A program made the position numbers and the translations under genes. Positions 1-11,239 of a stretch of DNA of 64,000 nt are shown here, piece after piece (the first letter of the stretch is position 1; each line of letters opens with the position of its first letter). Below the pieces are notes generated by a model that saw only the letters and a program-made list of their open reading frames with translations, was not told the origin of the DNA and made no database searches. This stretch comes from Lepisosteus oculatus (lineage: Eukaryota; Chordata; Actinopteri; Semionotiformes; Lepisosteidae). The stretch is from assembly GCF_040954835.1 (NCBI RefSeq), contig NC_090697.1:27459001-27523000 (forward strand), in the 5' to 3' direction.

Positions 1-687
<687 letters not shown>

Positions 688-3131
688 AAACCTCCAAGAA
701 AATTGGCCCATTTAGTTTGATTAGTACTGTAGATAATCTGATCTCAGACACTTGTTTACAGAAAGAAACCAAGGTATCAGTTTTAATGACATATCAGGGT
801 AGCTTTTTCCACACTCTCACAACTTTTTGTTCAAAAAAGCACCTCCCATACTCAGCACCTCACTCCATTCCTACTCCAACACTTCTGTGACAAGTGAAAT
901 ATGCATTTTCTTTAAATGCAGCTGACATAAAAATATCCTGAAAATACAACCATTGCACCTCCAAAGTCTTCTTTTAGAGTTGTACTGTATATGGGTGAGG
1001 ACTCAGAGGTTAGGAAGGAAACAAGTTAAGATTTCTTTAAATAATGTAATGAAATAATCATACGGGGCCTTTATAATAGAATACTGTCCAGCTCTTCGAA
1101 ATTGTATAAGGAACTATGATTACTTATTGATACATCCTTCACTGTGAAAACCTTCCTTGCTTTTCACAAATAACGAAGAATGATGAACTATCTTAAGTCA
1201 AGATTAAATAGTTCTTACTTTCTTGTTGCCTTGAATTATTGCCTCTGTTTTAGGAGTAAAACTAGACGGCTGGTGCGCGAGTGTGAGGCAGGAAAGACTT
1301 CTTTCATCATCAGTATCCCGCCACAAGTTAAGCCCACAGAACAAAGCCTTCTGTATTCCTCACAGGTGTGGCAGTGAAACCTATTGGACTTTACTCTGCA
1401 GCACATAGTGAGCCATTAACCAAAACATGCAGACAATTCTTTTAAAGGCCTATCAATTCAATTTGTTTTTATGACTCCAAAGGGGCCCCCTGTGTTGCAC
1501 TATTATTTCACCAAGAGCTTGCTAGAAAGGAAGCTTATGAGCTTGTACCTAGGATTGTTATATCATTCATCTTTTCTGGAGGAAGATCAGTCAAGCTTGA
1601 AAAGGGGAGTAAGTCTGAATATTTTTTTGTTAAAGCCCTGGGCTTGGAATATCTTAAAATAATTCTGGGTATCTCAACCACCTTTTCAAGAGCCTATGTT
1701 AAGGTCCAGGCTTCAGCTGGGATGCTTGGAGAGTCAACAGAAACAAACAGAGCATGTCTATTTTATTAACCTTAAATATAAATGTTAACACACCTGCATT
1801 TAAGAACTACCTGATACCTTTAATCAGAGTAACTTAGTTTTACACATTGACACAGCATGGCCTTTTTGCAGAAGAGATTGGGAATGAAGTGGCTAACCCA
1901 GGCTTTGAATCCACCGCCATGCAATTAAAAGTCCCAACCACTTGTCCACACAACTGCACAAGGTCACCGTAATGTGCACTTCAGCAACCCAGCTGCACCA
2001 ATACTTCCTGAACTAATTCCTTTTAGCATGTCTGCACCATTTCACAAGCAACAGTGGAAACAGGTGCTTCATTATTGAGTAATAAGTGGCATTCACTGCC
2101 TTGGCCAAACAAGACCAGACCAGTTGACTATAGAGTGACGCCTTCAGTTTGAATCTAGGTACGTCACTATTTTGTGCCCACAAAGTCTGACAAACATGGT
2201 AAGACACACTGGTGAATAACTCAACCTGCTAGGACAGAAACTCTTTAAACCATCTATTGTATCATTTGGAGGGGCCAGGTGTACAGCTGTCAACAGGTCA
2301 CCATGCCCCTTATTGTCTAGAGTTTTTGCAACTCTCATGTATTGTAGGAATTACATGCGTTTAGGATTTAAGCCACAGAGATTCTCGAGATCACTAACTA
2401 CCACAAAACAAAGTGATAAATATCACTGCAAGAAAACAGTGACGAGATTTAACACCAGCTTTTATTCAAGCAATGCCCAGTATCCAATCTGGGTCAACCC
2501 AAAGATAATCAGAGATCAAGGTGGTCTCAGCATACAAGATAAGGTCAGCTAGAAAAATCGACTGAGTAAAGGAAACCTGCTGATCCTCTGCCCACCAACT
2601 GAATGGGCCAAGGACATGCAAACACTTTCACAGTCTGCTTCCTATGCCAGTGATCGTGATGTTAAGGTGTTTTGTTTTTTTAATCCCTTGGGTTTATGGA
2701 TAGTATTCTGGAATCATGGCTGCAACTTCTACCCATTATTACATAAACAATAAGTATTTCAAAAGCATGTTCCCCTTCTGAGAGCAGCTGTGCTATAAGC
2801 AATTCAAGGAAACCTCTGTCATGTTTTCCCACGCTGTATTTTTCTACATTCCAGTGACTTAGCTTAATGACTGGATTTCTTGCAGAAACAACCCCCCCAC
2901 CCAGTCCCAGCCCAGTCTTGTCTTGGTCACAGCAGCAGCTGGTGCATCGCCCACTGCCTCCTCCTCCTCCTCTTTCTGACGGGATCTCTCGTCACTCCCC
3001 AGAGCCTTCGGGACACATTCCAGCCCAGCAAGTGACAAACAATCCAGTTCTCATAATGCGAAACTTGGAAGGTCTTTCAGCTCTGCCCACGCTGTCCCGG
3101 CCTGGAGTCTGCAGTGGCAGCCAATCTCCTC
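688..3131. other. RBKS-MRPL33 convergent intergenic region with both 3' UTRs
   Basis: The two genes face each other across about 2.4 kb, so this stretch must contain both 3' UTRs. I see no exon with homology, no RNA gene and no clear repeat. A segment at 1253-1366 has splice-like borders but no recognisable protein. A proline-rich frame near 2870-3130 is antisense to the MRPL33 3' end. Confidence 0.5.
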
Positions 3132-3181
3132 CTAAATGGAACGGATCTTCTTCTTCTCGAAGAAAAGCACGTGCTTGTTCA
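3132..3181 (-). CDS. MRPL33: MRPL33 coding exon 4 (terminal)
   Basis: The exon begins after a pyrimidine-rich acceptor ending CTCGTAG. Its first two bases complete a Val codon split with exon 3. It encodes the basic C-terminal tail ending in EKKKIRSI and the stop TAG at 3132-3134. On the opposite strand it reads as part of a proline/serine-rich frame that I treat as a shadow. Confidence 0.92.
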
Positions 3182-6100
3182 CTACGAGAGGAGGACACAT
3201 CCCTTCAGGAGACTCGAAATCAAAAGACATTCAGCAACACGACAGAAATCACCATTAGCTCTTTATAAAATTGCAGATTGTGGAAGAGAGGCATTCATTT
3301 ATACACACAACCCATGTGTTTTAATAGGCTAGAAATGGATGTATACAAATCCATCCATCCTCTAACCGCTTCATCCTATCCAGCCTCATGGGGAGATGGA
3401 GCCTTTCCTGTTAAGCAATGGACGCAAGGCAAGGTACACCCTGGACAGGACTCCATTTGTGCAAGTCATGTTCTATCAGTGTAGTGAGCTGAGGTGTCTA
3501 ATTTTACAGTAATTTCAGAGTGAGAGAAGGTGCACACTTTGTCTTACATTGTCCTTCCAATATCCAAAGGGTAGAATTTTTTAATGGGTTTCCTACATTA
3601 TAGTCTTATGCACTAATAAGTCAATGTAAAAAACTAAGAAACTTCTCCTCTCTAGCTGAAAATGACCAGACTGAAATGTGAGTCATTCAGGCACTAGAGA
3701 ACTCATGTGGAAAACTGATCAGATACTCTGTATTCAGGTGTCTGCTGTGCCTCAACCAAAGGCAGCACAACACAAACTCTTCAAGGAGATGTAAGCAAGA
3801 GACTGTCCTACGAATCATGGAAAAAGAAAAAAAATCTGTCTGTGTGCATTTTTAGATAATTGTTTCAATAATTATTTTTCCCCATAGAAAGTCTAAATTC
3901 GTGTGAGACAAGTTTTGATATTTAAAACAATATCGGAATCATCCCTCTGTGTCTATCAGCGAGGATATAGCTTATACTAGAGTAGGGGGGGTTCAAAATG
4001 GATCATCTTTGAGATTCTCCGTCACCTGAACAGCTGATCAAACGTTTCCGGACATTTTCATTAAAATCAGGTCAGCAGGTGACTGATTTCATAAGGAATG
4101 TCCCCCACATGACTTGGGCTTCAATTATTCACTCGGCTCTCTGTTGCTCCGCAGATCCCCTCTGCTGCTGTATGAAGCCACAGCGCAGTTCAACGCAGTT
4201 TCAAAATGCATTTATTTTGGATGAAAAAGGCCTTTTTTCAGAGAGAATAACAGCAGCACACAAACATGCATCTTCTCCTGCTGATGCACTGTCATTTCAA
4301 TCTTTCTCAAAGGCCTTTTTATAATAAGTATAGAAAATATACTTAACCACAGAATGCAGAAGGGCATACATACCAGTCACAGATTGCATCTTCTAATGTC
4401 CAGCTGGCGCAGGAAATCACAAAGTCAGCTGAGCAGCTAAAACTAGTTACAGCCAGAACCAAACGAGGCCCAACTGCCAAGGACAAACAGGTCCGCCGGC
4501 CTGAAGCCTACAAGCGCAACAGCCCTGCGGCACACATTTGCCGCTAGCTCCTGCAGGAGCTCCGACAGGCCTCGGGGTCCCCTGATTCCGTCGTGCTCTC
4601 AGCCAGAGAAAGCCGACTGCGTGGATGCAGATTGAGGGGAGCTGGAGGCCAATAACTAATGCATGCTTAGTTATAGATGACAGAAAGGGGCTGCTGCTTA
4701 ATTTTGTTTTGGGCAGACAGGGATGATGAGAGCACGTGCAGGGCTCCTGTATTCACAATCAACACTCGCGGCCTTTCTGGCACAAGCAGAAGGAACGGAC
4801 TCCTCCTGCGGCGCCAGCCGGAGAGCGCGAGAGCACAGCCACGGATCCCGGCTCCCGCTCCCTCACCTTTCGGGTCGTGCTTGCGCAGCACCAGTCTCTC
4901 GCGGAGCCGGTTCCTCTTGGTGTTGAAGCAGTAGCCTGTCCCGGCAGCACTCACCATCTGAACCAGGATCGTCCTACAAGAGAAGCGACACATGGGCGCC
5001 TGACAGCAGATCCCCTCTCTCTTCTCGGCCTTCCACACCGGGTCTTTCTTGTGGACCTCGGGCGGAATCGACACTGCCTGAACGCCAAGCGAGTTCTTCA
5101 ACCAGGGCTGCTGAAAGACTCCAAGCTGACTTTTTTTCGTCCTTCACAGCAAGGAACCCAAGCAGTTCTTAACCATACTCCAAGACAAATGTTATTGTGA
5201 AGCTTTTTAAGAACCTTTTGTCTCCGCAGCCAAGACATTCAACGTGAAAATAATATAATGCTTTTACCTTCTTTTATGCGTTTATGCTTCAGTATCTTTT
5301 TCTTGCACTATAACTAAACTTGAATGCCTGAGCCATTTGCCTAATGGTGCCATTTTTCACTGGGCCTGGTGTCATGGATACAGCAACAACAGGAGTACAG
5401 TGGGTCTTCCCAGGGTTCAATGGGGGTGGCTAGCTGGGAAACGCAACCACGGGCGAGACTGTACCTAGACAGGGATTGACTTTCCCAGTGATCGGACGCC
5501 TCTTGCTGGCCATCAGCTGTCACTTCACGTACCACAGACGCTACTCATGCTTTAGTAAACAGTTTTCAAAAACCAGAAGATGCTTCTACATTCTAAAAAT
5601 TACCTTACTCTGCGTCACACTGTTCTTTTTATTAGTCACATTAACAAAGAATGCCCCAACTTGTTTGCCATTATAGCCATTCTTATAAGGCACCAAAGAA
5701 GAGTTGGCAGGCAGCAGCAGATCAGATGTCCAAACCTGCCACAGCTGTAAGCCCAGGGCTCAGAGAAGTGCGGCGAGATGGAGCAGACCCAGACGCAGCT
5801 GGTATCTAGCGTGAGAGATTGGCCTCACCACTGGGACACAGATGAATTTGTTCAAATAAAACTTCACAAGTTTCAAGCTGTGGTTTTAAAACTATGGTCT
5901 TTTAATTAGCTGAAGGATATTGGGGGAAAAATCACACAGGGTAAGAACATACACAAAAAAGGAGGCCATTTGGCCCATCTAACCCATAGGGTAGTTAGCA
6001 GCTAATTGATCCCAGGATCTCATACAGCTGTTTCTTGAGAGAAACTAGGTTTTAACAGGACTGGGTTTTAACAAGCTTGTTCCACACTCCCACAACTCTT

Positions 6101-8426
6101 GAGGTGAAGAGAAGTGTTCTCAATTTTAAATCCACTTCTACACAGTTTCTACCTTTGTGTACTATGATGCAGTTTTCACTGCTCATTCTGAAGAAGTCCA
6201 CACAATATTTTTGTGGCACAGACTATTTCGTATCACATAAAAAACAACATAAAACAACATAAAGTTAAAAAAGAGAGAGACTTACTTGGATTTGCCCCTG
6301 GCCACTGTTTCCCACATGAAAGAAAGAAAAGAGTATTAGCATGTATGTGTTTGGACACCACAGTCAAAACATAAAATGACCTAAAAACAGGCAGAACACG
6401 ATCATTCGTGTACATCCGTTTCTGTACCAAGATCTTTCACGGAGAGAGGGGGATTCCCACTTTAATATTAGCTCTGAAACTGCCAAGGCATTCCTGCTTT
6501 CCCTTCTGGCCAGTTAGCTTCCAGATTGCTTCCCTATATGCTGCATCTAAGTCTCTAAATGTACTTCCTGAGATCAGCTAGATGTTGATTCATCTAGCAG
6601 GAATTTAAAAATGGGACTAATCCTTTACTTACTTAAAGATGTAAACCTTCAACTAAGGAACACCCACAAAAAACCAGTCAATTCCAATCAGACTCTAGAG
6701 ACAGCCATAGACTCTGCAGTGCTGTGGCAGAGTGACTTGAGTGGGCTGTTTCAGCACACCTTGTCTTCTCAGCAATCAGAAGCAGGTCACCTGTACCCCA
6801 GACATTACTACTCACACAGTCCACACATACTGCGGCAGCACCGGGCTGTCCTTCTGGAACGACAGCTTCCCTGCAACAAAGCTCATCAGACCTGCTGCAG
6901 TGCAACAACTTTAGCTACGCTGACACCTAAAGCATAATAAATGTAGCCTAACATTTCTCCTGCAACATGTTAGGAGCATGTTATTCCAAGGAACATGGAT
7001 CAGGGAACACGGTGTTCCCTTTTCTGTCAATATTCCTTCCTTAACCAGTTAAATCAACTGAAAAAACACTGACAACCTAGAGAGATGTTTGCACAGAAGG
7101 GTAGTAAATGGAGCAGTATGGGTCCAAAGAATTGCACAGTGCAAAAGCAGCATCCCCTACTGGGATTTGAACCTGCAGCCCTCTGTGGTCTCTTATGTGC
7201 TGTGGCACAAGCTGCTTCTGATAGGTAGCATACAAAATGCCATGGTAACAACACACAGAAACAAAACCCGTCTTTGATGAAGTGTGAGAGTGATCATTTC
7301 TAGCGGCACTTATACAAAACTGGAAGCAAAGAGGCGGGCATTATGGTATTACGCTCCCTCAAACACTGAAGCAGCACGAACCTGTACTAGGTCAATTCAA
7401 TAACTGCATGCCGACTTAGTCTGGGATCAAGCAGACCACCTCTCACCCACAAAGGAATGAGCGCCTTTCATTGCATTACAGAAAGTAGTGGATTTTTTGT
7501 AAGACTTAACAAGTTCTCTGGAGAATAAAACAACCTTTAAACAAACTGCTGATTTTGTGTCATTTTTCCCCAAAAAGCTGGGTAAGGCAAATGACTACCT
7601 TTATTATCATTTGAAAATTCAGGGCGCTTCAAGTCGCCTAAGCTGCGCTCGAAGGTACGAAATTCCGTGAGAACTAGTGCCGTGAGCTGCGCGGGTACAT
7701 ACACTCCATCGCTCCCGGTTAGAGCCGAGAGGCCAAATTAGTGTGGAGTGACCTGGCCTGACAGTGAAACTTAACTTTCGCTCCACAAAAAGGCCACGTC
7801 AGAGCCACTTTGTTAAAAGATTCAAGATCTAGGCAAGAGCTGTCTAACAGAGTTTTATTTGACTGTAATGACTCCTAGAATTCAATTTAATGTCGCGCAC
7901 AGCACTGGTTCAGATCCGCAAATGACTTCGTTAAAAATACAACATTAAAATACATAATCTACAATGTATTTAAATATTTTCCAGATATTAAGTCTTAATA
8001 TTATTATTCTTCGACAAATCCTTCAATCCAGGTACGAATCCCGTATTAAATCAGTCGTTCATGAATGCATTTCTTTGTAAATTATTATTGTAACAGCCAG
8101 ACACAAATGTATGTGGATTCTCACAGAGGACTCTTTGAAATTATTATTATCGTTTAAATTGGCACATCTGCATCCACGTTTAAGCAATAAAGTAGATCGA
8201 GAAGGGGTATAGGACAGTATTACCACGCTACAGTATTTTCTGCGATTTCAGTTAAATCGAAAGATGTTTCATACAGATCTCTACAGCTTACACGTTTGCT
8301 CTATCAATTTGAAGCAAAACAAATAAACGAAAAACATTCTATAATCGTCGAACAGTACTTCATTATTCATGCATTCGAACTGTGTATATTGTCTCTATAC
8401 TTACAATTTACCGCTGTAAGAAACAT
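3132..8426 (-). CDS. MRPL33: Mitochondrial ribosomal protein L33 (bL33m), complete four-exon gene
   Basis: MRPL33 is a small protein of the mitochondrial large ribosomal subunit. Joining 8405-8426, 6286-6304, 4867-4973 and 3132-3181 on the minus strand gives 198 nt, 65 residues plus stop, the same length as human MRPL33. All junctions are GT-AG and the phases agree. The N-terminus MFLTAVNLARGKSK matches the human MFLSAVFFAKSKSK pattern. The core has [15 protein letters not shown] and the end is [10 protein letters not shown] before TAG. The promoter end carries an ETS-type site. No disabling change is seen. The start is the first ATG of exon 1 and fits the human start exactly. Confidence 0.93.
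3345..3460 (-). repeat. SINE fragment, ATCC-tailed tRNA-SINE family
   Basis: The stretch starts with the CCATCCATCC tail and CTCTAACCGCTT and runs into the ACCCTGGACAGGA motif. The same order is found in the fuller copies near 16.0 and 42.95 kb. It is a 3' fragment lying in MRPL33 intron 3. Confidence 0.7.
4867..4973 (-). CDS. MRPL33: MRPL33 coding exon 3 (core of bL33)
   Basis: This 107-nt exon encodes the conserved core [15 protein letters not shown], then [20 protein letters not shown]. The acceptor is CTTGTAG and the donor AAAG|GTGAGG. Phase is 2 on entry and 1 on exit, matching both neighbours. Confidence 0.95.
5945..6160 (-). repeat. CR1-like LINE 3'-end copy
   Basis: In reverse orientation this copy shows GGAGGCCATTTGGCCC, GTTCCACACTCCCAC and the TTTCTTGA block shared with at least ten other copies in the window. 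It lies in MRPL33 intron 2 (4974-6285). Confidence 0.7.
6286..6304 (-). CDS. MRPL33: MRPL33 coding exon 2, 19-nt microexon
   Basis: A 19-nt exon encodes ARGKSK between codons split with exons 1 and 3. Upstream is a strong pyrimidine tract followed by GGGAAACAG. The donor is CCAA|GTAAGT, a near-consensus site. Phase and residues fill exactly the gap between exon 1 (MFLTAVN) and exon 3 (TILV) when compared with human MRPL33. An ATG at 6315-6317 lies in frame just upstream of the acceptor and could serve an alternative 5' end. Confidence 0.85.
8405..8426 (-). CDS. MRPL33: MRPL33 coding exon 1
   Basis: The exon codes for MFLTAVN plus one base and is followed by the strong donor GTAAGTATAG. It matches the human N-terminus (MFLSAV). 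The 5' UTR continues to higher coordinates toward an ETS-type site near 8500. Confidence 0.9.
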
Positions 8427-8494
8427 GTTTCAAGACAACCACCTTCACAAAACAGTGTCACATTGATGAAAAATAATGGACGCGATACATTTAA

Positions 8495-8610
8495 AAACAA
8501 CTTCCGGGAATCAGCGCCCAACTGCATCCGGGTCATTCAATTATTTAACCCTTTCGAGGACGGAAAGCCTCGGCGCCAAAAGAAAAGAAGAAAACCGAAA
8601 GTTACGTAAA
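8495..8610 (-). promoter_or_regulatory. Probable MRPL33 promoter with ETS-type site
   Basis: About 75 bp upstream of the MRPL33 start codon lies CCGGAAGT on the minus strand (8500-8507), an ETS/GABP-type site common in promoters of nuclear genes for mitochondrial proteins. A locally CpG-enriched stretch follows to about 8600. There is no TATA box in a suitable place. The transcription start is inferred, not seen. Confidence 0.5.
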
Positions 8611-9179
8611 GTGGGACCCCTGCAAACAGTGACTCACAACTCAATTGTCACAATACACCTGAAACCAGTGATTGACTTTGTTTCTGAGATATTAAGGATT
8701 TTTTTAGATTTTGTTTGTGCCAAATTAGTCATATTATTGTGCTTTTGTAATTCATAATGTTACATCTTTTTTTTAAGGACGTTATGTCACTCAGGTACCC
8801 ACTGACAGTCCCATACCACTTCTTGGCACATCAGTGCACCAATCTTGAAGGAAGAGTTAAACTGGGGAAAGAAGGGACCTACAGATGCTCCAAGGAACAT
8901 CCCCTAATCTGTGAAGCCTGGCCTGGACACACATGGTCACCTCTGGAATTGGCTCACAATCTTTACCGATGCTGTAACTACATGAAGCAGCTGAATTAAT
9001 TCTGAGTTTTACTAAAATATATTGTCCATGTCTTATGTAGAAAAAAAGGCTTCCGTACTTTGCTATGCAGCATGACAGTGACCCAAAACACACAGCCAGA
9101 GCAACCAGGAAGCTCATCAAGGGAAACATGGAAAATCTTATACAGGCCAAGTCTGTCTCCGGGTATAAATCTAAGTGAG

Positions 9180-9930
9180 TAGCATTCTACATAGTGAAGA
9201 GCAATCTGAACTCAGAACACCCTAGAAATAGACAAGAACTCAAAGTGGCTGGTGAGCTCAGTAACCAGTAGATGAGGTAGACCAACAGGCATAAAATGGA
9301 TTCCTGTGGCACTCCAGTGTTACATGTGGCAATATAGTGGCTCTTAAGATAATGTACTTTCTTTCCTGTTTCACACCCATGCACTACCCTGGAGTCCTCT
9401 TGCTTTTAGTATAAGAATTATTTCATTTAATTAGGAACATTATCAAAAAACTGAAAATGTATCATACACTGCAGTGTCATCTGTCCAAGTTGCTTGTTTG
9501 AAGGTTACTAGCACGTTAGCTTTGCAGGACCTTGCCTTTCTAAACCTTTGGTAGAAGGTTGTTGAAATGCCATGGTTTTGTAAGTATTCTTCTAACATAG
9601 AGATAACTAATGTTTCTTAATCCACTCTAACAAGTACGACTGAGTTCGCAATGTTTTCCTGGTTCAGTTCTGTCCTCCTTCTTGTGATGCTACATCTACA
9701 GTTCCACACTGAGATCTGGGTACAGCTCCCATTCTAACTGAGAGCTGAAATATCCTACCTAGGAGTGTGTGAATAGCATCCTTCATTTCCTTAAGTAAGA
9801 CTGGGAAACTACCATCAGGCCCTGGTGACTTATTCATTTTTAACTGTCTAAGCCCCAGTAGAACACCAGTATCAGATATACTAAAATTGCTCAATATTGA
9901 TGGAGCTTGTTCTGTAACAAGTGACAAGTT
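9180..9930 (-). mobile_element. Decayed non-LTR retrotransposon (reverse transcriptase fragments)
   Basis: Two minus-strand segments look like LINE reverse transcriptase. One (about 9664-9927) contains LRQLKMNKSPGPDGSFPVLL followed by a GAVP motif, the start of the RT domain. The second (about 9187-9384) contains TGVPQESILCLLVYLIY, the degraded SGVPQGSVLGPLLF block. The catalytic-Asp region is lost and the frame is broken between them. This is an old L2/CR1/Rex-like fragment; the exact clade is not resolved. Confidence 0.75.
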
Positions 9931-10019
9931 AAATATAACAAGTTAAACATATTATAGAATGTCTCCTTCTTTTACATTTTTTAGATTGTGGTAGTCACTA
10001 TATTGCCATACAATAAATG

Positions 10020-10268
10020 GCTTATGACCTTATTTAAAAACATTGGAGCAAAAGAGTTCCTCTCATGCGGAGAAGGGACACTTCTTTACACAAAGGTCTG
10101 TGGGAGTTTGGAGCGAGCAGTCCAGGCATGTTATCGAAGCCAATTCCCTGGCTTTGTCTGAGAAATGGCGGGATGAGATCCTGCGATCCACAAGCTTCTC
10201 ACTACATAACAGACCAGACGGAGTGACTGAGCCTCTTGTTGGTAACCTTTCCTATGTTCTGATTTAAA
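10020..10268 (+). repeat. CR1-like LINE 3'-end copy
   Basis: The stretch carries the CACTTCTTTACACAAAGG, TGGGAGTTTGGA and GATGAGATCCTGCGATC blocks of the dispersed CR1-like 3' repeat, ending near a CTATGTTCTGA tail. Confidence 0.7.
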
Positions 10269-10299
10269 AATAATTCGGAAACGCGTGTGTGTCTCTTGC

Positions 10300-10420
10300 A
10301 CGCCGCTGACGTCAGCTAGAGTGCCGCTCGGGGAAGTGAAAGAGAGGAAGTCAGGACCCTGGAGAGGGGGCTGGAAAGAGGAAGGGGGCAGCGGAGAGGA
10401 AGCGATACTGAGGAGAGGAA
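10300..10420 (+). promoter_or_regulatory. CpG/GA-rich promoter-like segment with palindromic CRE
   Basis: A perfect 12-bp palindrome GCTGACGTCAGC (10305-10316) contains a full cAMP response element, TGACGTCA. GA-rich, CpG-containing DNA follows and leads to an ATG in good context at 10422. The layout resembles a TATA-less promoter plus 5' UTR, but no gene is known here. Confidence 0.4.
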
Positions 10421-10421
10421 G

Positions 10422-10592
10422 ATGGTTAACCTGTCTCAGAAAGAAGCAGCTGGGTGGAGCACCGCGTCACACGCCGCCAGCAGGGCCGAGAAGCTTCCGT
10501 CACCAAAGATCCTTCGCTGCCCACCTCTCAGACCCTATGTGCGCCACTCGTGGACAGAAGAGAAATTGCACACCAAACAGAAGGAGGTGTAG
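10422..10592 (+). CDS. Small ORF of 56 residues interrupted by a SINE (unrecognised)
   Basis: The ATG sits in a strong context (GGAAGATGG) just after the CRE-containing segment. The peptide starts MVNLSQKEAAG and includes RPYVRHSWTEEK; I recognise no family. The stop codon is created by a SINE insertion at 10592. Without the insertion the frame would run on for about ten residues past the second target copy before TAA. It may be a real micropeptide, a first exon, or chance. Confidence 0.25.
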   Translation: MVNLSQKEAAGWSTASHAASRAEKLPSPKILRCPPLRPYVRHSWTEEKLHTKQKEV

Positions 10593-10726
10593 TAGTTCAG
10601 GTGGGTAGCTGCGTCAGCATGCGTAGGCTGCAAAGGAACAAGTAATAGGTTTATTCCATGCTGAAAAAAAGAAGAAAGAGAACACAACGTTTCGGCCGTG
10701 GAGCCTTCTTCAGGTCACTTGTTCCT
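10592..10726 (+). mobile_element. Short tRNA-like SINE with 14-bp target duplication
   Basis: The 135-bp insert is flanked by exact copies of CAGAAGGAGGTGTA (10578-10591 and 10727-10740). It starts with a tRNA A-box-like stretch, GTAGTTCAGGTGGGTAGC, and contains the motif AACGTTTCGGCC. No poly(A) tail is visible. The perfect duplication suggests a fairly recent insertion. Confidence 0.7.
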
Positions 10727-11136
10727 CAGAAGGAGGTGTATCCTCTTTTTCTAGTTCTTATAGGCTAATCTCTCTAAGAGTCGGAAGTCATTGATCCTGA
10801 GTTGTTAGTTGTTAATATGATCAAGAAAGATCCAAAAACAGTCTTTTTGATTTATAAATGTTTGAGGCGATACATGCAATAGGTTTGGTGTTCTGTACCT
10901 GACGTGTCATTAAAATCTACCCTTGTTTTGTAAACACAATTCCATTTGGTTCCATGGTTTTTAGGCCACATGATCATAGCATACAGAATGACCGTCTCTC
11001 ATTTTATTTACGTTTTTTTGTGTCCTGGTCATTAATGTACAGTCGAAGACTACAGGAGATTTTAAAATGACAACAGATTGAGAGTCTCACTTACCTTTCA
11101 AAGACTTTATATTCCTGTCTCCCTGTGAGGTTGGAA

Positions 11137-11234
11137 GAGGTGGCTCTGTGAGACAGCCACCATCTTGGCTCAAGCCCACACCAAGGCAAGATGTGTTTTG
11201 AGCAAAGATGGTGGCTTTCTCACAAAGCCACCTC
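11137..11234. repeat. Inverted repeat, 37-bp arms, nested hairpins
   Basis: The arms 11137-11173 and 11198-11234 match at 34 of 37 positions as inverted copies, separated by 24 bp. Each arm contains its own smaller inverted pair (GGTGGCT and AGCCACC), so cruciform or clover-like folding is possible. It could be a MITE-type remnant or an RNA hairpin. I see no flanking TA or other target duplication. Confidence 0.65.
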
Positions 11235-11239
11235 CCACT

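Noticed and set aside
1253..1366. Possible plus-strand exon with TTTTAG and CAG|GTGTGG borders
   Set aside because: No recognisable protein, no partner exon in phase, and no human gene is known between RBKS and MRPL33.
2867..3268. Plus-strand proline/serine-rich ORF of 133 residues after a splice-acceptor-like site
   Set aside because: It overlaps the last MRPL33 exon on the other strand, which has clear homology and matching phase. The plus frame is low-complexity and has no known relative.
4546..4561. Perfect 16-bp palindrome AGCTCCTGCAGGAGCT in MRPL33 intron 3
   Set aside because: Single occurrence without flanking structure; not enough to call a site.
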